From: Bacteroidota bacterium
Lineage (GTDB): Bacteria > Bacteroidota > Bacteroidia > Bacteroidales > F082
DNA: 64,000 nucleotides
NCBI GenBank assembly: GCA_018830105.1
Contig: JAHJTC010000016.1
Span: forward strand, 186,001-250,000
Direction: 5' to 3'
Shown here: piece after piece, positions 8,456 through 18,106 of the stretch
Numbering within the stretch: the first letter of the stretch is position 1
Layout: each line of letters opens with the position of its first letter
Made by a program: the position numbers and the translations under genes
Notes under the pieces: model-generated
Told to the model about the DNA's origin: nothing
Databases searched by the model: none
Seen by the model: only the letters and a program-made list of their open reading frames with translations

Positions 8456-9442
8456 TTAGGTTGTGGTGTTATTCTGTGCATTGATTTCAGGAGCTTTTGG
8501 TTCAGTTTCCTGGTAAGCAAGAATAATTTTTGTGACCAGTTTGTGACGAACCACATCTTTATCATCAAGCATGATAAAGTCGATCCCGGCAACGTCTTTC
8601 AGGATTTTTGTAGCCTGAAGCAGTCCTGAGGGCTGTCGTGCAGGCAAGTCAATTTGTGTCACATCGCCGGTAACGATAAAATGAGATGATTTTCCCATCC
8701 GTGTCAGAAACATCTTGAGCTGACTTCTGCTTGCATTTTGTGCTTCATCAAGGATTACAAATGCATGATCGAGGGTGCGTCCGCGCATAAATGCCAGCGG
8801 GGCAACTTCTATGGTGCCGTCTTCGAGATAGGTAAGCAGCTTCTGTGTTGGCAGCATATCGCGCAAGGCATCGTAAAGCGGTTGCATATAAGGATCGAGC
8901 TTGTCTTTCATATCCCCGGGAAGGAAACCAAGGTTCTCGCCGGCTTCAACAGCCGGGCGGGTGAGAATGATCCGTTTCACCTGTTTGTTTTTTAGCGCCC
9001 GCACTGCCAATGCAATTGCCGTATAGGTTTTGCCTGTTCCTGCCGGCCCTATGGCAAACACCAGGTCGTTGGCCTCACTCGACGATACCATCCGTTTTTG
9101 GTTAGCAGTGATGGCTTTAACCTGCATGCCAGCTCTGCCGTGCACCAACACATCGCCATTAGTGGCTTTGCTCGTGGTATGCTTGTCAGATTCACCCTGC
9201 ATAATTTGCTCGATAATACTGTTGTTGATCTTGCCAAAACGCTCCAGATGCACGATCAAAAGCTCGAAACGACTGCTGAAGAATGCCATTTCCTGTGGAT
9301 CGCCAATCACTTTCATAAAGTCGCCTCTGGCAACGATGCGTAGCTTTGGAAAATAAGATTTTACCTGATCAAGGTATTTGTCGGCAGGCCCGTAAAGATC
9401 TATCGGACTTACATTTTCAATCTGAATTATTTGTTCACTCAT
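8456..9442 (-). CDS. phoH: PhoH-family ATPase
   Basis: A 328-residue cytoplasmic P-loop protein with Walker A GPAGTGKT at about 132-139, Walker B VILDEAQN at about 229-236 and the PhoH-specific GFLPGDMKDKLDPYMQP and TGDVTQIDLP segments. The N-terminal about 100 residues match the KH-like/substrate region of the short PhoH (YbeZ-like) group. E. coli YbeZ is connected with YbeY and RNA processing; that role is known for the family, not shown here. It is followed by purC. A second, PIN-fused PhoH protein is at 39827. Confidence 0.92.
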   Translation of the reverse strand: MSEQIIQIENVSPIDLYGPADKYLDQVKSYFPKLRIVARGDFMKVIGDPQEMAFFSSRFELLIVHLERFGKINNSIIEQIMQGESDKHTTSKATNGDVLVHGRAGMQVKAITANQKRMVSSSEANDLVFAIGPAGTGKTYTAIALAVRALKNKQVKRIILTRPAVEAGENLGFLPGDMKDKLDPYMQPLYDALRDMLPTQKLLTYLEDGTIEVAPLAFMRGRTLDHAFVILDEAQNASRSQLKMFLTRMGKSSHFIVTGDVTQIDLPARQPSGLLQATKILKDVAGIDFIMLDDKDVVRHKLVTKIILAYQETEPKAPEINAQNNTTT

Positions 9443-9633
9443 AATTGCCAGTGGCGGCTTACTATTGGATGTTTAAAATGCAAAGATATTCAAGAATTAG
9501 GTTTATTGGTTGTTGCGGGTAAAAAAGTTCAGAAAGCTGTTATCCAGTAATTTTGAACCGGCTGACCCGGAAGTATTCGTATAAACTGAAACAAATATTT
9601 GTGTGATCGGTCAGTCAATGTAAGCCTTTTGAA

Positions 9634-9641
9634 TATCTTTG
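9634..9641 (+). promoter_or_regulatory. Candidate -7 element upstream of the SAM hydrolase gene
   Basis: TATCTTTG matches the Bacteroidota -7 consensus TAnnTTTG, about 70 bases before the start codon at 9711. I see no TTG at the preferred distance upstream, so this is only a partial promoter match. Confidence 0.35.
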
Positions 9642-9710
9642 CATGAATACAAAAAAGTCGTAAAACAGTTATTTATGACGGATGAAATTGTCATATAGCA
9701 GAATTAAAGC

Positions 9711-10493
9711 ATGTCAATCATTACCTTAACAAGCGATTGGGGCACTTCCGATTATTATTTGGCGGCTGTAAAAGGCACTATACTTGCTCAATTGCCCGAT
9801 GTAAGTATCGTGGATATTTCGCATCATATACAGCCGTTTGATGTGGAAAGTGCTGCTTTTACCATCCGTAATTGTTACAAAAGCTTTCCGGCGGGTACGG
9901 TTCACATTATTGGGCTCAATAGCGAGGAATCGGTTGACACGCCACATATAATACTTAAATCTGCCGGGCAGTATTTTGTGGGGGCTGACAATGGCATTTT
10001 TTCAATGATTTTCGAGCCGGAACATATCGAAGCCATTATCGAGATCGACATACCACAGGATTCTGATTTTTTTACGTTTAGCTCGCGCGATCGCTTTGCA
10101 AAAGTGGCTGTTCAAATCATCAAAGGAACAGCATTGGAGGAGTTGGGCGATGCGAAAGAAAGCTGTGCCCGCAGGATTTTGTTTCAGCCCACTACATCAG
10201 CCGATACCATAAACGGCCTTGTAATCCATGTGGATGCCTATGAAAATCTGATTACCAATATCTCGGAGAAGCTTTTCAGGGAAATGAAGAAAGGAAGAAG
10301 CTTCGAGATTTATTCAAGCGGTTATCGCCTGCGCAAAATTCATTCAGGATATATGGATGTTGGAACGGCTGATCTGGTTGCTATTTTTGGATCGCATGGC
10401 ATGCTCGAAATTGCCATTAACCAAGGCAAGGCATCTTCGCTTTGCGGCATTCGACGTAATGCTTCTGTGGTGATAACTTTTTCAAATGCTTAG
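9711..10493 (+). CDS. SAM hydroxide adenosyltransferase (DUF62 / SAM hydrolase family)
   Basis: The 260-residue protein begins ITLTSDWGTSDYYLAAVKG, the family's N-terminal substrate-binding motif with its conserved Asp residues. It continues with VDISHHIQPFDVESAAF and a C-terminal beta-barrel domain that starts near GLVIHVDAYENLITNIS. Members split S-adenosylmethionine into adenosine and methionine using water (SAM hydrolase), while a few relatives are fluorinases or chlorinases. The long insertion loop of fluorinase is not evident, so hydrolase is more likely. It stands alone, transcribed toward the convergent PAP2 gene. Confidence 0.85.
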   Translation: MSIITLTSDWGTSDYYLAAVKGTILAQLPDVSIVDISHHIQPFDVESAAFTIRNCYKSFPAGTVHIIGLNSEESVDTPHIILKSAGQYFVGADNGIFSMIFEPEHIEAIIEIDIPQDSDFFTFSSRDRFAKVAVQIIKGTALEELGDAKESCARRILFQPTTSADTINGLVIHVDAYENLITNISEKLFREMKKGRSFEIYSSGYRLRKIHSGYMDVGTADLVAIFGSHGMLEIAINQGKASSLCGIRRNASVVITFSNA

Positions 10494-10500
10494 CAGTTTT

Positions 10501-11073
10501 TTAGCAAAGGTTGCGTGCTCCGCATGTTAAGCCATATATTTTCCATACCACAACGGAAACAAGCCCGCCCAACAAGGCTCCTGCAAGAATATCTCCCGGA
10601 TAGTGCACACCCAGATATATTCTGCTATAGGAAACGATGGCAGCCCAGGGAAATAAAACAAAACCTATTTTGGGATAAACAGGCTTGAGTAAAAACCAAA
10701 CAAAACCAGCTAATGCGAAGCTGTTGGCAGCATGTGAAGAAACAAAACCATAGGCTCCGCCACATTTTCCTGCAGCAAGATGTATCAGGGCTTGCAAATC
10801 TGCTTCGTGGCAGGGGCGGGGACGTTCAAAAACGTATTTGAAAGCGCGTACCGAAAGTTGATCTGAAAGACTGATCAGGGCAGCAATAAACAAAAGAATT
10901 ACAAGCGTCTGCCAGCGATAATGCCGGATAATGAAGTAAAGCAAAATCAAATAGAAAGGAATCCAGCTGAGTTTGCCCGAAATAAATACCATCAAAGGAT
11001 CGAGCCAGGAGGCATGCAGGCCGTTTAATATCAGGAAGATATCGGTGTCCAGCTGGTTAATAAATTCGATCAT
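10501..11073 (-). CDS. PAP2-family membrane phosphatase
   Basis: A 190-residue polytopic membrane protein with the three phosphatase motifs: KYVFERPRP (K79 to RP86-87), SSHA at about 112-115 in place of the usual PSGH, and SRIYLGVHYPGD at about 150-161. Five to six hydrophobic segments surround them. Relatives dephosphorylate undecaprenyl pyrophosphate or lipid phosphates at the periplasmic face, and the exact substrate cannot be told from sequence. The start lies 3 bases after the stop of the upstream gene, so they form one transcription unit. Confidence 0.88.
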   Translation of the reverse strand: MIEFINQLDTDIFLILNGLHASWLDPLMVFISGKLSWIPFYLILLYFIIRHYRWQTLVILLFIAALISLSDQLSVRAFKYVFERPRPCHEADLQALIHLAAGKCGGAYGFVSSHAANSFALAGFVWFLLKPVYPKIGFVLFPWAAIVSYSRIYLGVHYPGDILAGALLGGLVSVVVWKIYGLTCGARNLC

Positions 11074-11076
11074 GAC

Positions 11077-11700
11077 TTATTCTGATTTGGTGTTAAGCAG
11101 TTCGCGTTTTAAATCATGGAAGCGCGTATTGTAAGGGTCGCGGTGCATCAGCTGATCCAGCATTTCAAGGGCTTTCTTTTTTTTGCCCTTCGCTTTATAC
11201 TTTTCAAAACGCTCCAGGTAATAACTATCGCTGCGACAGGTAAATCCCGGACTGTCGCCAACCAGCGTGATAAAACCTCTGGCATTGGTTTCCGTATTTT
11301 TCAGGGTAAAGAGCACGGGAATTTCGAATCGGGTGTATTTTTCATCCTGACATTCGTTCCACATGCCCTCTGTGGCTTCCATAAACTGTTGTAGCGTTTC
11401 ATTGAGTCCATAATGCATAGGGTTCCGAAATTTCAGTTCGCTGATAACATTATCGCAACTCACTGTAAATGTCATGATTACAGTTCCTACAACGCAATTT
11501 TTTCGGGCTTCATCAGTGTATTCGGCGGTTTTTAAAAACATACGCTCAAATTCGCCACTGCCTCCTTTGAATCTGTAATCAAGCAGGCTGCGCATAGTTT
11601 CAAAACGTTGATTTGTAAGTTGTTGATGGAGCGCATCCTGATCCTGTGCCTTGATACCAAAGGCAAAACAAATTAAGATTACTAGTAAAACCGTACGCAT
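11077..11700 (-). CDS. Exported TonB C-terminal-like protein
   Basis: I start at ATG 11700 (207 residues), which opens a signal peptide MRTVLLVILICFAFGIKAQ; an upstream ATG at 11763 would bury it. Residues about 55-115 (YTDEARKNCVVGTVIMTFTV, then LKFRNPMHYGLNETLQQF and GMWNEC) resemble the TonB C-terminal fold, with the usual EARKxGVxGTVxVxFxV pattern. The C-terminal about 40 residues look like a single TPR helix pair (KALEMLDQLMHRDP). It lacks a transmembrane anchor other than the signal peptide and lacks a proline-rich spacer, so it is probably not an energy transducer itself. It is followed directly by the PAP2 gene. Confidence 0.6.
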   Translation of the reverse strand: MRTVLLVILICFAFGIKAQDQDALHQQLTNQRFETMRSLLDYRFKGGSGEFERMFLKTAEYTDEARKNCVVGTVIMTFTVSCDNVISELKFRNPMHYGLNETLQQFMEATEGMWNECQDEKYTRFEIPVLFTLKNTETNARGFITLVGDSPGFTCRSDSYYLERFEKYKAKGKKKKALEMLDQLMHRDPYNTRFHDLKRELLNTKSE

Positions 11701-12025
11701 AAAATCAGATTTTGGCGCTAAGTTACAATAAAATGTAGGGATGAGCTGCTGAGGTGCTTCCATGCAAAGATTTTAGCTGTGATTGAAGTGCTGCTTTATC
11801 CGTTTTTTTTTGATAGGTGAGACGGCAATACGAAATCTATTTTGGTTGCAGGATAAATCTGGCTGATATCGCTGGAAATAAGGTTCACCCAAAGCCAAGC
11901 GGCATGTTAATGAACCCCTTGAAACAACTATTATAATGCAGAAAGCAGAAGTTTTGGGTGTATTACAGGCAAGCGCTATTTAATAATCATATTTTTCACA
12001 TCTTTGCTTCTACATTTTTGCAGGT
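11701..12025. other. Intergenic region between divergent genes
   Basis: Between the divergent starts at 11700 and 12026 I see no coding frame. CATCTTTG at 11998-12005, one base off the TAnnTTTG consensus, could serve the membrane protein gene that follows. Nothing else stands out. Confidence 0.4.
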
Positions 12026-13888
12026 ATGTTAAGAATAAAATTGGGTAGGTTTTTTAGTCAAATTGGCCATAAAGTGGGTTATTCGCGAGCGGTAATCTTG
12101 TTATTCGGCATTGTGGTCATTTTTACCAATTTTAATAACTACCTGTGGAAACGCAAACAGGGTGTGGTGAAACACGATGTTTTAAGTTACTACAGCTATT
12201 TGCCTGCTGCAATAGTGCATGGCGATTTGACCTTTGCGTTTGTTGATAATGACCCGAAATTTTTTGCAGGAAAAATATTTAATAAAAAAACGCCGGAAGG
12301 TGGCTCTTTTCAAAAGATGACCATGGGACTGGCGTTTTTGTACCTGCCATTTTTCCTCTTAGGCCATTTGGCAGCCTGGGTCACCGGAGCCGAAATGAAT
12401 GGTTATTCGCAACCGTATATGTTTTTTCTGCAATTTGCCGCGCTGTTTTATGTTTTGGCGGCAATGCTGGTACTGCGGAAGTTGCTGTTGCAACTTGTTT
12501 CGGATCGTATTGTTGCGCTTGTTATTTTAGTGATAGGTTTTGGCACAAATCTCTTCTTTTATACCACAATAGAAGCAGCGATGTCGCATGCGTTTAATTT
12601 TAGCCTCTTTGTGTTTTTCGTTTGGCTAAGCATGCGATGGCATAAGCAACCAAGTTTAAAAATAGCTGCATTAATTGGCTTGGTTTTTGGCCTGATCGGA
12701 TTGATCAGACCAACAAACGGGCTGATTGCTTTGTTTTTCATACTGTATGATTTCCAAAATGTTAGCGAGCAATACAAGAAGCTCGTCAATCATTGGAAGC
12801 AGCTGTTAATCCTTGTTTTGATCAGCTTCTTGGTCGTACTGCCACAACTGCTTTTTTGGAAATTCAATACCGGACACTGGATTTTTTATTCTTACGGCAG
12901 AGAAGGATTCTTTTTTGATAATCCACAGATTTGGCGGGCACTTTTTAGCTACCGCAAAGGATGGCTTGTTTATACACCTGTAATGATTTTTGGCTTGGCT
13001 GGAATTTTGGCACTGCGCAGGCAATTCAGGAGTTTTTTAGTTCCGATAATGGTATTTGTGCCCCTGAATTTTTATATAATATTTTCGTGGTGGGATTGGA
13101 CTTATGGCGGAAGTTTTGGTTCCCGGCCACTAATAGATTCCTATGTTTTAATGGCTGTTTCAATGGCAGCATTGCTCTATTTTTTAGAAAAGAAGTCACG
13201 AATCGGATTTAAAATTATTGCCGGGATAATGCTGTTGCTTATTGGGTTAAGCTTGTTTCAAACCATGCAATATAAATATGGTCTTATTCATTATGCCCAT
13301 ATGTCCAAAGCTGCTTATTGGCATAATTTCGGTAAACTCAAAACTGATCTCGACTATTCAGATTTATTAGAACCCATGAATTACGATTCACTGGTAGCAG
13401 GAAAATATGTTGTAGTACCGATTGTGCGGCATACGATTGGACCTGATGCGTTTACAAGTTTTGAGACCTTGGATAGATACAGAACCAAGTTTTTGGCCGA
13501 AGATGGGCATTATGCTTTTGCTAACAGTGAGCTTCAGGTCGATTCTGAGACCAGAAGCGGGCAGCATGCGGTGATGCTTTATGGCGAAAAACGTTTTGCA
13601 GCTGGCATTGAATTTTGGGTACGTAAAGGAGAAATATATGAGATTAGCATCTGGAAAAAGCCTGTTGATACAAGGGCTGCTCTGGTATTTGCAGCTCCCG
13701 ACCCCAAAGATTTCTACATGCAGCTCGAAGCTGTTTCGGAAACCGACAGTGCCGGCTGGGGCAAAATTATTTTCAGCGCTGAAATTCCCGATGAGGCGGC
13801 AAATAAAAAATACCGCGCCTATGTCTGGAGTAAGACTAACGATACTGTTTTTTTCGACGATTTTAAGATTATCAAGCGACTTCGTTAA
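12026..13888 (+). CDS. Polytopic membrane protein, GT-C-like
   Basis: This 620-residue protein has a short cytoplasmic N-terminus and then about ten hydrophobic segments up to about residue 430. A soluble C-terminal domain of about 170 residues follows, with beta-sandwich character (FEIEFWVRKGEIYEISIW-like strands). The layout, with an extracytoplasmic loop after the first membrane segment (VKHDVLSYYSYLPAAIVHGDL), resembles GT-C glycosyltransferases that use lipid-linked sugars. No definite catalytic motif can be named, so glycosyltransfer is an inference. Its stop overlaps the convergent PBP1A stop by four bases. Confidence 0.6.
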   Translation: MLRIKLGRFFSQIGHKVGYSRAVILLFGIVVIFTNFNNYLWKRKQGVVKHDVLSYYSYLPAAIVHGDLTFAFVDNDPKFFAGKIFNKKTPEGGSFQKMTMGLAFLYLPFFLLGHLAAWVTGAEMNGYSQPYMFFLQFAALFYVLAAMLVLRKLLLQLVSDRIVALVILVIGFGTNLFFYTTIEAAMSHAFNFSLFVFFVWLSMRWHKQPSLKIAALIGLVFGLIGLIRPTNGLIALFFILYDFQNVSEQYKKLVNHWKQLLILVLISFLVVLPQLLFWKFNTGHWIFYSYGREGFFFDNPQIWRALFSYRKGWLVYTPVMIFGLAGILALRRQFRSFLVPIMVFVPLNFYIIFSWWDWTYGGSFGSRPLIDSYVLMAVSMAALLYFLEKKSRIGFKIIAGIMLLLIGLSLFQTMQYKYGLIHYAHMSKAAYWHNFGKLKTDLDYSDLLEPMNYDSLVAGKYVVVPIVRHTIGPDAFTSFETLDRYRTKFLAEDGHYAFANSELQVDSETRSGQHAVMLYGEKRFAAGIEFWVRKGEIYEISIWKKPVDTRAALVFAAPDPKDFYMQLEAVSETDSAGWGKIIFSAEIPDEAANKKYRAYVWSKTNDTVFFDDFKIIKRLR

Positions 13889-16179
13889 AAATCGTCCTCA
13901 AACTGTTGCTGCTGATTGCGTCTCTTCAAGGCCTGCTCGGCATCATATTTATCGCAGTCAAACTCTATTGCAACATTTCCGAGCGGCTTATTAAAATCTT
14001 CTTTTGTGATGCCAAGCGTTGGGTCGTCATAAACTTTCTGCATATAAATAGCCCAGACAGGTAAAGCCATATTGGCTCCCTGACCCAATTTGATGGTGCG
14101 AAAATGTACGCTACGATCCTCTGCACCTACCCAAACACCAGTAGTAAGATCGGGAGTGATACCCATAAACCAGCCATCGCTTTGATTTTGTGTTGTTCCG
14201 GTTTTGCCTGCGATAGGATTATTGAATCCGTATTTGAAACGCAGCCGGATACCTGTGCCCGATTCAACCACTCCTTTCATGAGTTCGATCATTTTATAAG
14301 CAGAAACTTCATCAAGCACCTCTGTTTTTTCAGGTATAAAGCGTTCAATAACATTTCCGTTTTTATCTTCAATATGAGTCATAAATGAAGGCTTAATATA
14401 CACACCCTGATTGGCGTAAGTATTCATGGCGCCAACCATTTCGTACAAGCTCAGGTCAGGAGTACCTAATGCAATGGCCGGAACCGGATCGATGGGCGAA
14501 TTTACACCCATTTTTCGGGCAAGCTGAACCAATGCCTGTGGCGAGAATCTTTTAATAAGGTAAGCCGAAATCCAGTTGTTGGAGTTTGCCAGCGCCCATT
14601 TGAGCGTAACCTCTTCACCAATTCTGTCGCTCGACGAGTTGCGCGGCGACCAGAAAGAACCATCGAAGAGCTGCACACTGTATTGGATATTTGGCACTTT
14701 AAAACAAGGCGAATAGTCGCCTTCCTGCATCGCCAGTGTATATAATAAGGGCTTGATAGTCGAACCAACCTGGCGGCGTGCCTGGGTTACATGATCGTAT
14801 TTGAAATAACGGTAATCGTTGCCGCCCACGTAAGCCCTCACAAAACCGGTATGTGCATCAACAGAGAGGATACTGGCCTGAAGGTAGTATTTATAATAGC
14901 GAATAGAATCCAGTGGAGTCAATACCGTATCGATTGAGCCATCCCACGAAAACAGGCGCATACGAACAGGCGTTCTGAATGATTTGCTTATCGAGTCGGG
15001 GCTTATGCCGGCTTGTCGCAACAAACGGTAACGTTCGGACCGGCGCACAGCCTGCTTCATAATTTTATCAACTTCTTCTTTCACATCATTTTCCGGAAAA
15101 ACGAAAGGTGCGTGTGTATATCCTTCCCAGTGCTTGAAAAATGCCGGTTGTAAATCTTTTCCAAGATGCTCCTGCACCGCTTCTTCAGCATATTGTTGCA
15201 TGCGCGAATTGATGGTTGTATAAATTCGCAATCCATCTTTGTAGATGTTATACGGACTTCCATCTGCCTTAAAATGTTTGGATGCCCATTCGTGCAATTC
15301 ACCTCTTAAGAATTCACGGAAATAGGTAGCTTGCCCGCTATTGTGATCCAGGATGCCATAATTGGACATGTCAATGGGCAAGTCACTCACGGAGTCGTAA
15401 ACGGCTTGGCTGATAAATCCATAATCGGCCATTTTGTATAAAACCAGATTACGCCGGCGCAGCGCATTTTCAGGATTTCGGGTAGGGCTGTAGCGTGTAG
15501 GTGCATTAACAACACCTGCCATGAGTGCGGCTTCTTCGAGCAGAAGCGAATCAGGAAGTTTGTTGAAGAAAGTTTGGGAAGCAGATTTGATACCAAAGGA
15601 CTGACTTCCAAAGGCTACGGTATTCAAGTACATGGCCATTATTTCTTCTTTGGAGTAGTTGCGCTCCAGTTTAGTGGCAGTAACCCATTCCTGAAATTTT
15701 CGAATAACAAGTTGTACCGTGCTCAGATTTTCGCCGCGCGGGAAAAGGTTTTTTGCCAATTGCTGTGTTAAGGTGCTACCGCCGCCTTTGCTGTTACCCG
15801 TCAAAACTCCCCAGGCAACACGCAGCAAAGCACGCTCATCAATCCCCGAATGCTGACTAAAGCGGATATCCTCGATAGCCAGCAGCGCATTGACAAGATC
15901 GGGCGAGAGATCGCGAAAACGCACATTGGAGCGGTTTTCGATATAATAGGATCCCAGCACATAACCATCTGAAGAATAGATCTGAGAGGCCTGATTTGTT
16001 TCCGGATTTTCTAATTCCTCAAAGCTTGGCATCTTGCCAAACCACTCATTGGTAATGCCATAGAAAAAAAGCATTACGGCTGCCAGACCTATAAAAAACA
16101 GCAACCAGAGTTTAAACACATAATTGAACCAGCCTGATGCAGGCCTGTCTTGATCTTTTGTTGTCTTCTGTTCGTTCAC
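13885..16179 (-). CDS. Class A penicillin-binding protein 1A
   Basis: A bifunctional peptidoglycan synthase of 764 residues with one N-terminal membrane anchor (WLLFFIGLAAVMLFFYGI). The GT51 transglycosylase domain is marked by EDIRFSQHSGID with its catalytic Glu, and by GGSTLTQQLAKNL. The transpeptidase domain has STIK at about 471-474, SNN near 532 and KTGT near 657. It starts at GTG (16179), six bases after the gldH stop. It belongs to a same-strand series holB, ricT, gldH, PBP1A that I know as conserved across Bacteroidota. Confidence 0.95.
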   Translation of the reverse strand: MNEQKTTKDQDRPASGWFNYVFKLWLLFFIGLAAVMLFFYGITNEWFGKMPSFEELENPETNQASQIYSSDGYVLGSYYIENRSNVRFRDLSPDLVNALLAIEDIRFSQHSGIDERALLRVAWGVLTGNSKGGGSTLTQQLAKNLFPRGENLSTVQLVIRKFQEWVTATKLERNYSKEEIMAMYLNTVAFGSQSFGIKSASQTFFNKLPDSLLLEEAALMAGVVNAPTRYSPTRNPENALRRRNLVLYKMADYGFISQAVYDSVSDLPIDMSNYGILDHNSGQATYFREFLRGELHEWASKHFKADGSPYNIYKDGLRIYTTINSRMQQYAEEAVQEHLGKDLQPAFFKHWEGYTHAPFVFPENDVKEEVDKIMKQAVRRSERYRLLRQAGISPDSISKSFRTPVRMRLFSWDGSIDTVLTPLDSIRYYKYYLQASILSVDAHTGFVRAYVGGNDYRYFKYDHVTQARRQVGSTIKPLLYTLAMQEGDYSPCFKVPNIQYSVQLFDGSFWSPRNSSSDRIGEEVTLKWALANSNNWISAYLIKRFSPQALVQLARKMGVNSPIDPVPAIALGTPDLSLYEMVGAMNTYANQGVYIKPSFMTHIEDKNGNVIERFIPEKTEVLDEVSAYKMIELMKGVVESGTGIRLRFKYGFNNPIAGKTGTTQNQSDGWFMGITPDLTTGVWVGAEDRSVHFRTIKLGQGANMALPVWAIYMQKVYDDPTLGITKEDFNKPLGNVAIEFDCDKYDAEQALKRRNQQQQFEDDF

Positions 16180-16185
16180 CTGTAC

Positions 16186-16671
16186 TTAGTTTTTCTTTTC
16201 AATACGGATACCAATATCGCGGATACCTTTTAATGTTGTTTCGCGCATGGCTTGCTCAATTTCGAAACGGTATTTGCCCGCTAAAGGAAAACGTAATGAA
16301 GGGTTTAAAAGTATCTGGTTAGAGATTAAGCTACCTGTAGATTTTCCGAGCCAGCGTCCATCGGCTTGTGCCAACACGCATTCAATGGTATCGTGTGTGG
16401 TGGTGCCATTTGGGAAAGTGGTATGTAAAAACACATAAAGATTACTGTATCTGTAGTTTTCCTGTTGCCGGATATTGATATAAAAAGCATGAAGCGACAG
16501 GCTGTCATCCACCATCACTTCAAAACTGGCGCGTTGGTTGTGATCCCACCCTTTTTCTGCAATAGCAATATTTTCATCAATGAGGTTTTGTTGATTACAG
16601 CTGCTTAGCAGTATAATCAAGACTGAAGGCAGTACAATGCTGAGAAAACGATTTATAGCGGACTTTTGCAT
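16186..16671 (-). CDS. gldH: Gliding motility lipoprotein GldH
   Basis: This 161-residue lipoprotein has a signal peptide ending in the lipobox LLSSC at about 21-25. The remainder fits GldH: a strand-rich domain with YRYSNLYVFLHTTFPNG, DTIECVLAQADGRWLGK and a final GIRDIGIRIEK. GldH is needed for gliding and chitin use in Flavobacterium johnsoniae, but is also found in non-gliding Bacteroidota, where its role is unclear. The gene sits between ricT and PBP1A with short gaps of 20 and 6 bases, consistent with an operon. Confidence 0.88.
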   Translation of the reverse strand: MQKSAINRFLSIVLPSVLIILLSSCNQQNLIDENIAIAEKGWDHNQRASFEVMVDDSLSLHAFYINIRQQENYRYSNLYVFLHTTFPNGTTTHDTIECVLAQADGRWLGKSTGSLISNQILLNPSLRFPLAGKYRFEIEQAMRETTLKGIRDIGIRIEKKN

Positions 16672-16691
16672 ACCAATTAACGCATTAGTGA

Positions 16692-17804
16692 TTACTCATA
16701 ATTTGAAAACTGAACATCGTTCTTATCATTTCCATACTGATCTTCTGTGTTTTGCTCTTTCAAGAAGGCAAAGTCTTCCAGTTTTTCGGGCAGCTTTCCT
16801 TTTTTATTTGAGGCGGCAATTTCTTTTACTTTATCTATTGGTATCGCCATCAGATTGTTGCGATCATTGGAATACGCATACCACATCAGGCCTTTAAAAA
16901 TGTCGCTTTTTTGATGATAAGCCTCCCCTTTTTTTGTTTTGAGCACAGTACGATTATCCGGGAATGCCTGCAGTGCATCAACATAGGCCTGATATTCGTA
17001 GTTGAGGCAACATTTTAATTTGCCACATTGGCCGGCAAGTTTTTGCGGATTGGGCGATAGCTGTTGAAGACGTGCAACATTGGTGCTAACCGAATGGAAA
17101 TCGGCCATCCAGCTGGAGCAGCAGAGTTCGCGGCCACATGAACCCATCCCACCAAGTTTGGCTGCTTCCTGCCGCATTCCAATCTGCCGCATCTCAATGC
17201 GAATATGAAACTCTTCAGCCAGTTTTTTGATAAGTTCTCTAAAATCTACACGGTCTTCAGCTGTATAATAAAAAATGGCTTTTGTTTTATCGCCTTGATA
17301 CTCAACATCATTCATTTTCATATTGAGGTTAAGATCCATGGCAACTTCACGGCTTCTGAAAAGCGTTTTTTCTTCAAGCTCAACGGCACCTACCCATTTT
17401 TCAATATCAGATAGCTTAGCATGGCGATATACTTTTTTAAGGGTTTCGAGCGGAGCGACAATTTTTTTTCGCTTCATTTGAAGCTTGATTATTTCACCTA
17501 CAAGCGTTACGATGCCCAGGTCATGACCGGCAGTAGCTTCAACAGCGACGATCTCACCTTCTTTGAGTTCAAATTCAGTAGTATAGGAAAAGAATTCTTT
17601 TCTGCCATTTTTGAAGCGAATTTCTGCTGCACGCAAGCCCTCTTCAGGCAGGGGCAGGGGATAGTCTTTTAGCCAGTTGTGCTCGTCCAGTTTGCAGCAA
17701 CTGTGTTGAAAAATGCGGTCTTTTGGGTTATATACACGTGGAGCCCTGCAGCAGCCTCTTGGCATAAAAGATGCTGCATTTTTGGCTTGTTGATCTTCAT
17801 TCAT
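16692..17804 (-). CDS. ricT: PSP1-domain protein, RicT (YaaT)-like
   Basis: The 370-residue protein contains a PSP1 C-terminal domain with the family's cysteine-rich GSCGRELCCSSW and GQCGKLKCCLNYE segments at roughly 225-275. In Bacillus, RicT joins RicA and RicF in an Fe-S-containing complex that affects RNase Y; whether that applies in this phylum is unknown. A Bacteroidota-specific N-terminus adds a second Cys cluster (CCRAPR, then HSCCKLDEHNWL), perhaps metal-binding. The C-terminal acidic, Asn-rich tail appears disordered. It follows holB after a 302-base gap and precedes gldH. Confidence 0.85.
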   Translation of the reverse strand: MNEDQQAKNAASFMPRGCCRAPRVYNPKDRIFQHSCCKLDEHNWLKDYPLPLPEEGLRAAEIRFKNGRKEFFSYTTEFELKEGEIVAVEATAGHDLGIVTLVGEIIKLQMKRKKIVAPLETLKKVYRHAKLSDIEKWVGAVELEEKTLFRSREVAMDLNLNMKMNDVEYQGDKTKAIFYYTAEDRVDFRELIKKLAEEFHIRIEMRQIGMRQEAAKLGGMGSCGRELCCSSWMADFHSVSTNVARLQQLSPNPQKLAGQCGKLKCCLNYEYQAYVDALQAFPDNRTVLKTKKGEAYHQKSDIFKGLMWYAYSNDRNNLMAIPIDKVKEIAASNKKGKLPEKLEDFAFLKEQNTEDQYGNDKNDVQFSNYE

Positions 17805-18106
17805 AAGGGATAATATATATTGAGCCTAAGCGATATTTTCATGTTAATGAGAGCAAAGATAAGACAAATTTAGGGAGAATGAATTTTTGACTTTTTACCG
17901 AAAATAAAGGCATAGCGATGAGGTGTAACGGAATGATTTTTTGAGAAAATGTCACTTAGTAAATCCAATTTGTCTGCCAAAAAGCAGCCAAACTTAGTAA
18001 GATGGATTTTTTTAATGGACAACTTCGCTGACATTCTCCACAACTCCACTGTTGATTGACGCATCGACCCCGCTCTGAAATAGAGCAAAGCGGAAATCAG
18101 CTAAGC
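17805..18106. other. Intergenic stretch, possible degraded repeat
   Basis: This 302-base gap interrupts an otherwise tight holB-ricT-gldH-PBP1A order. The only frame, 72 codons on the minus strand at 17870-18088, has a basic, uneven composition with the phrase HSVTPHRYAFIFG. I recall similar phrases from many short spurious predictions in Bacteroidota genomes, so it is more likely part of a dispersed repeat than a gene. Confidence 0.35.

Noticed and set aside
9711..10493. Fluorinase or chlorinase function for the DUF62 protein
   Set aside because: The extra loop characteristic of fluorinase is not evident and no fluorometabolite genes are nearby; SAM hydrolase is far more common in the family.
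17870..18088. 72-codon frame on the minus strand between holB and ricT
   Set aside because: Uneven composition, no start context, and similarity only to short spurious predictions that I recall; more likely part of a repeat.
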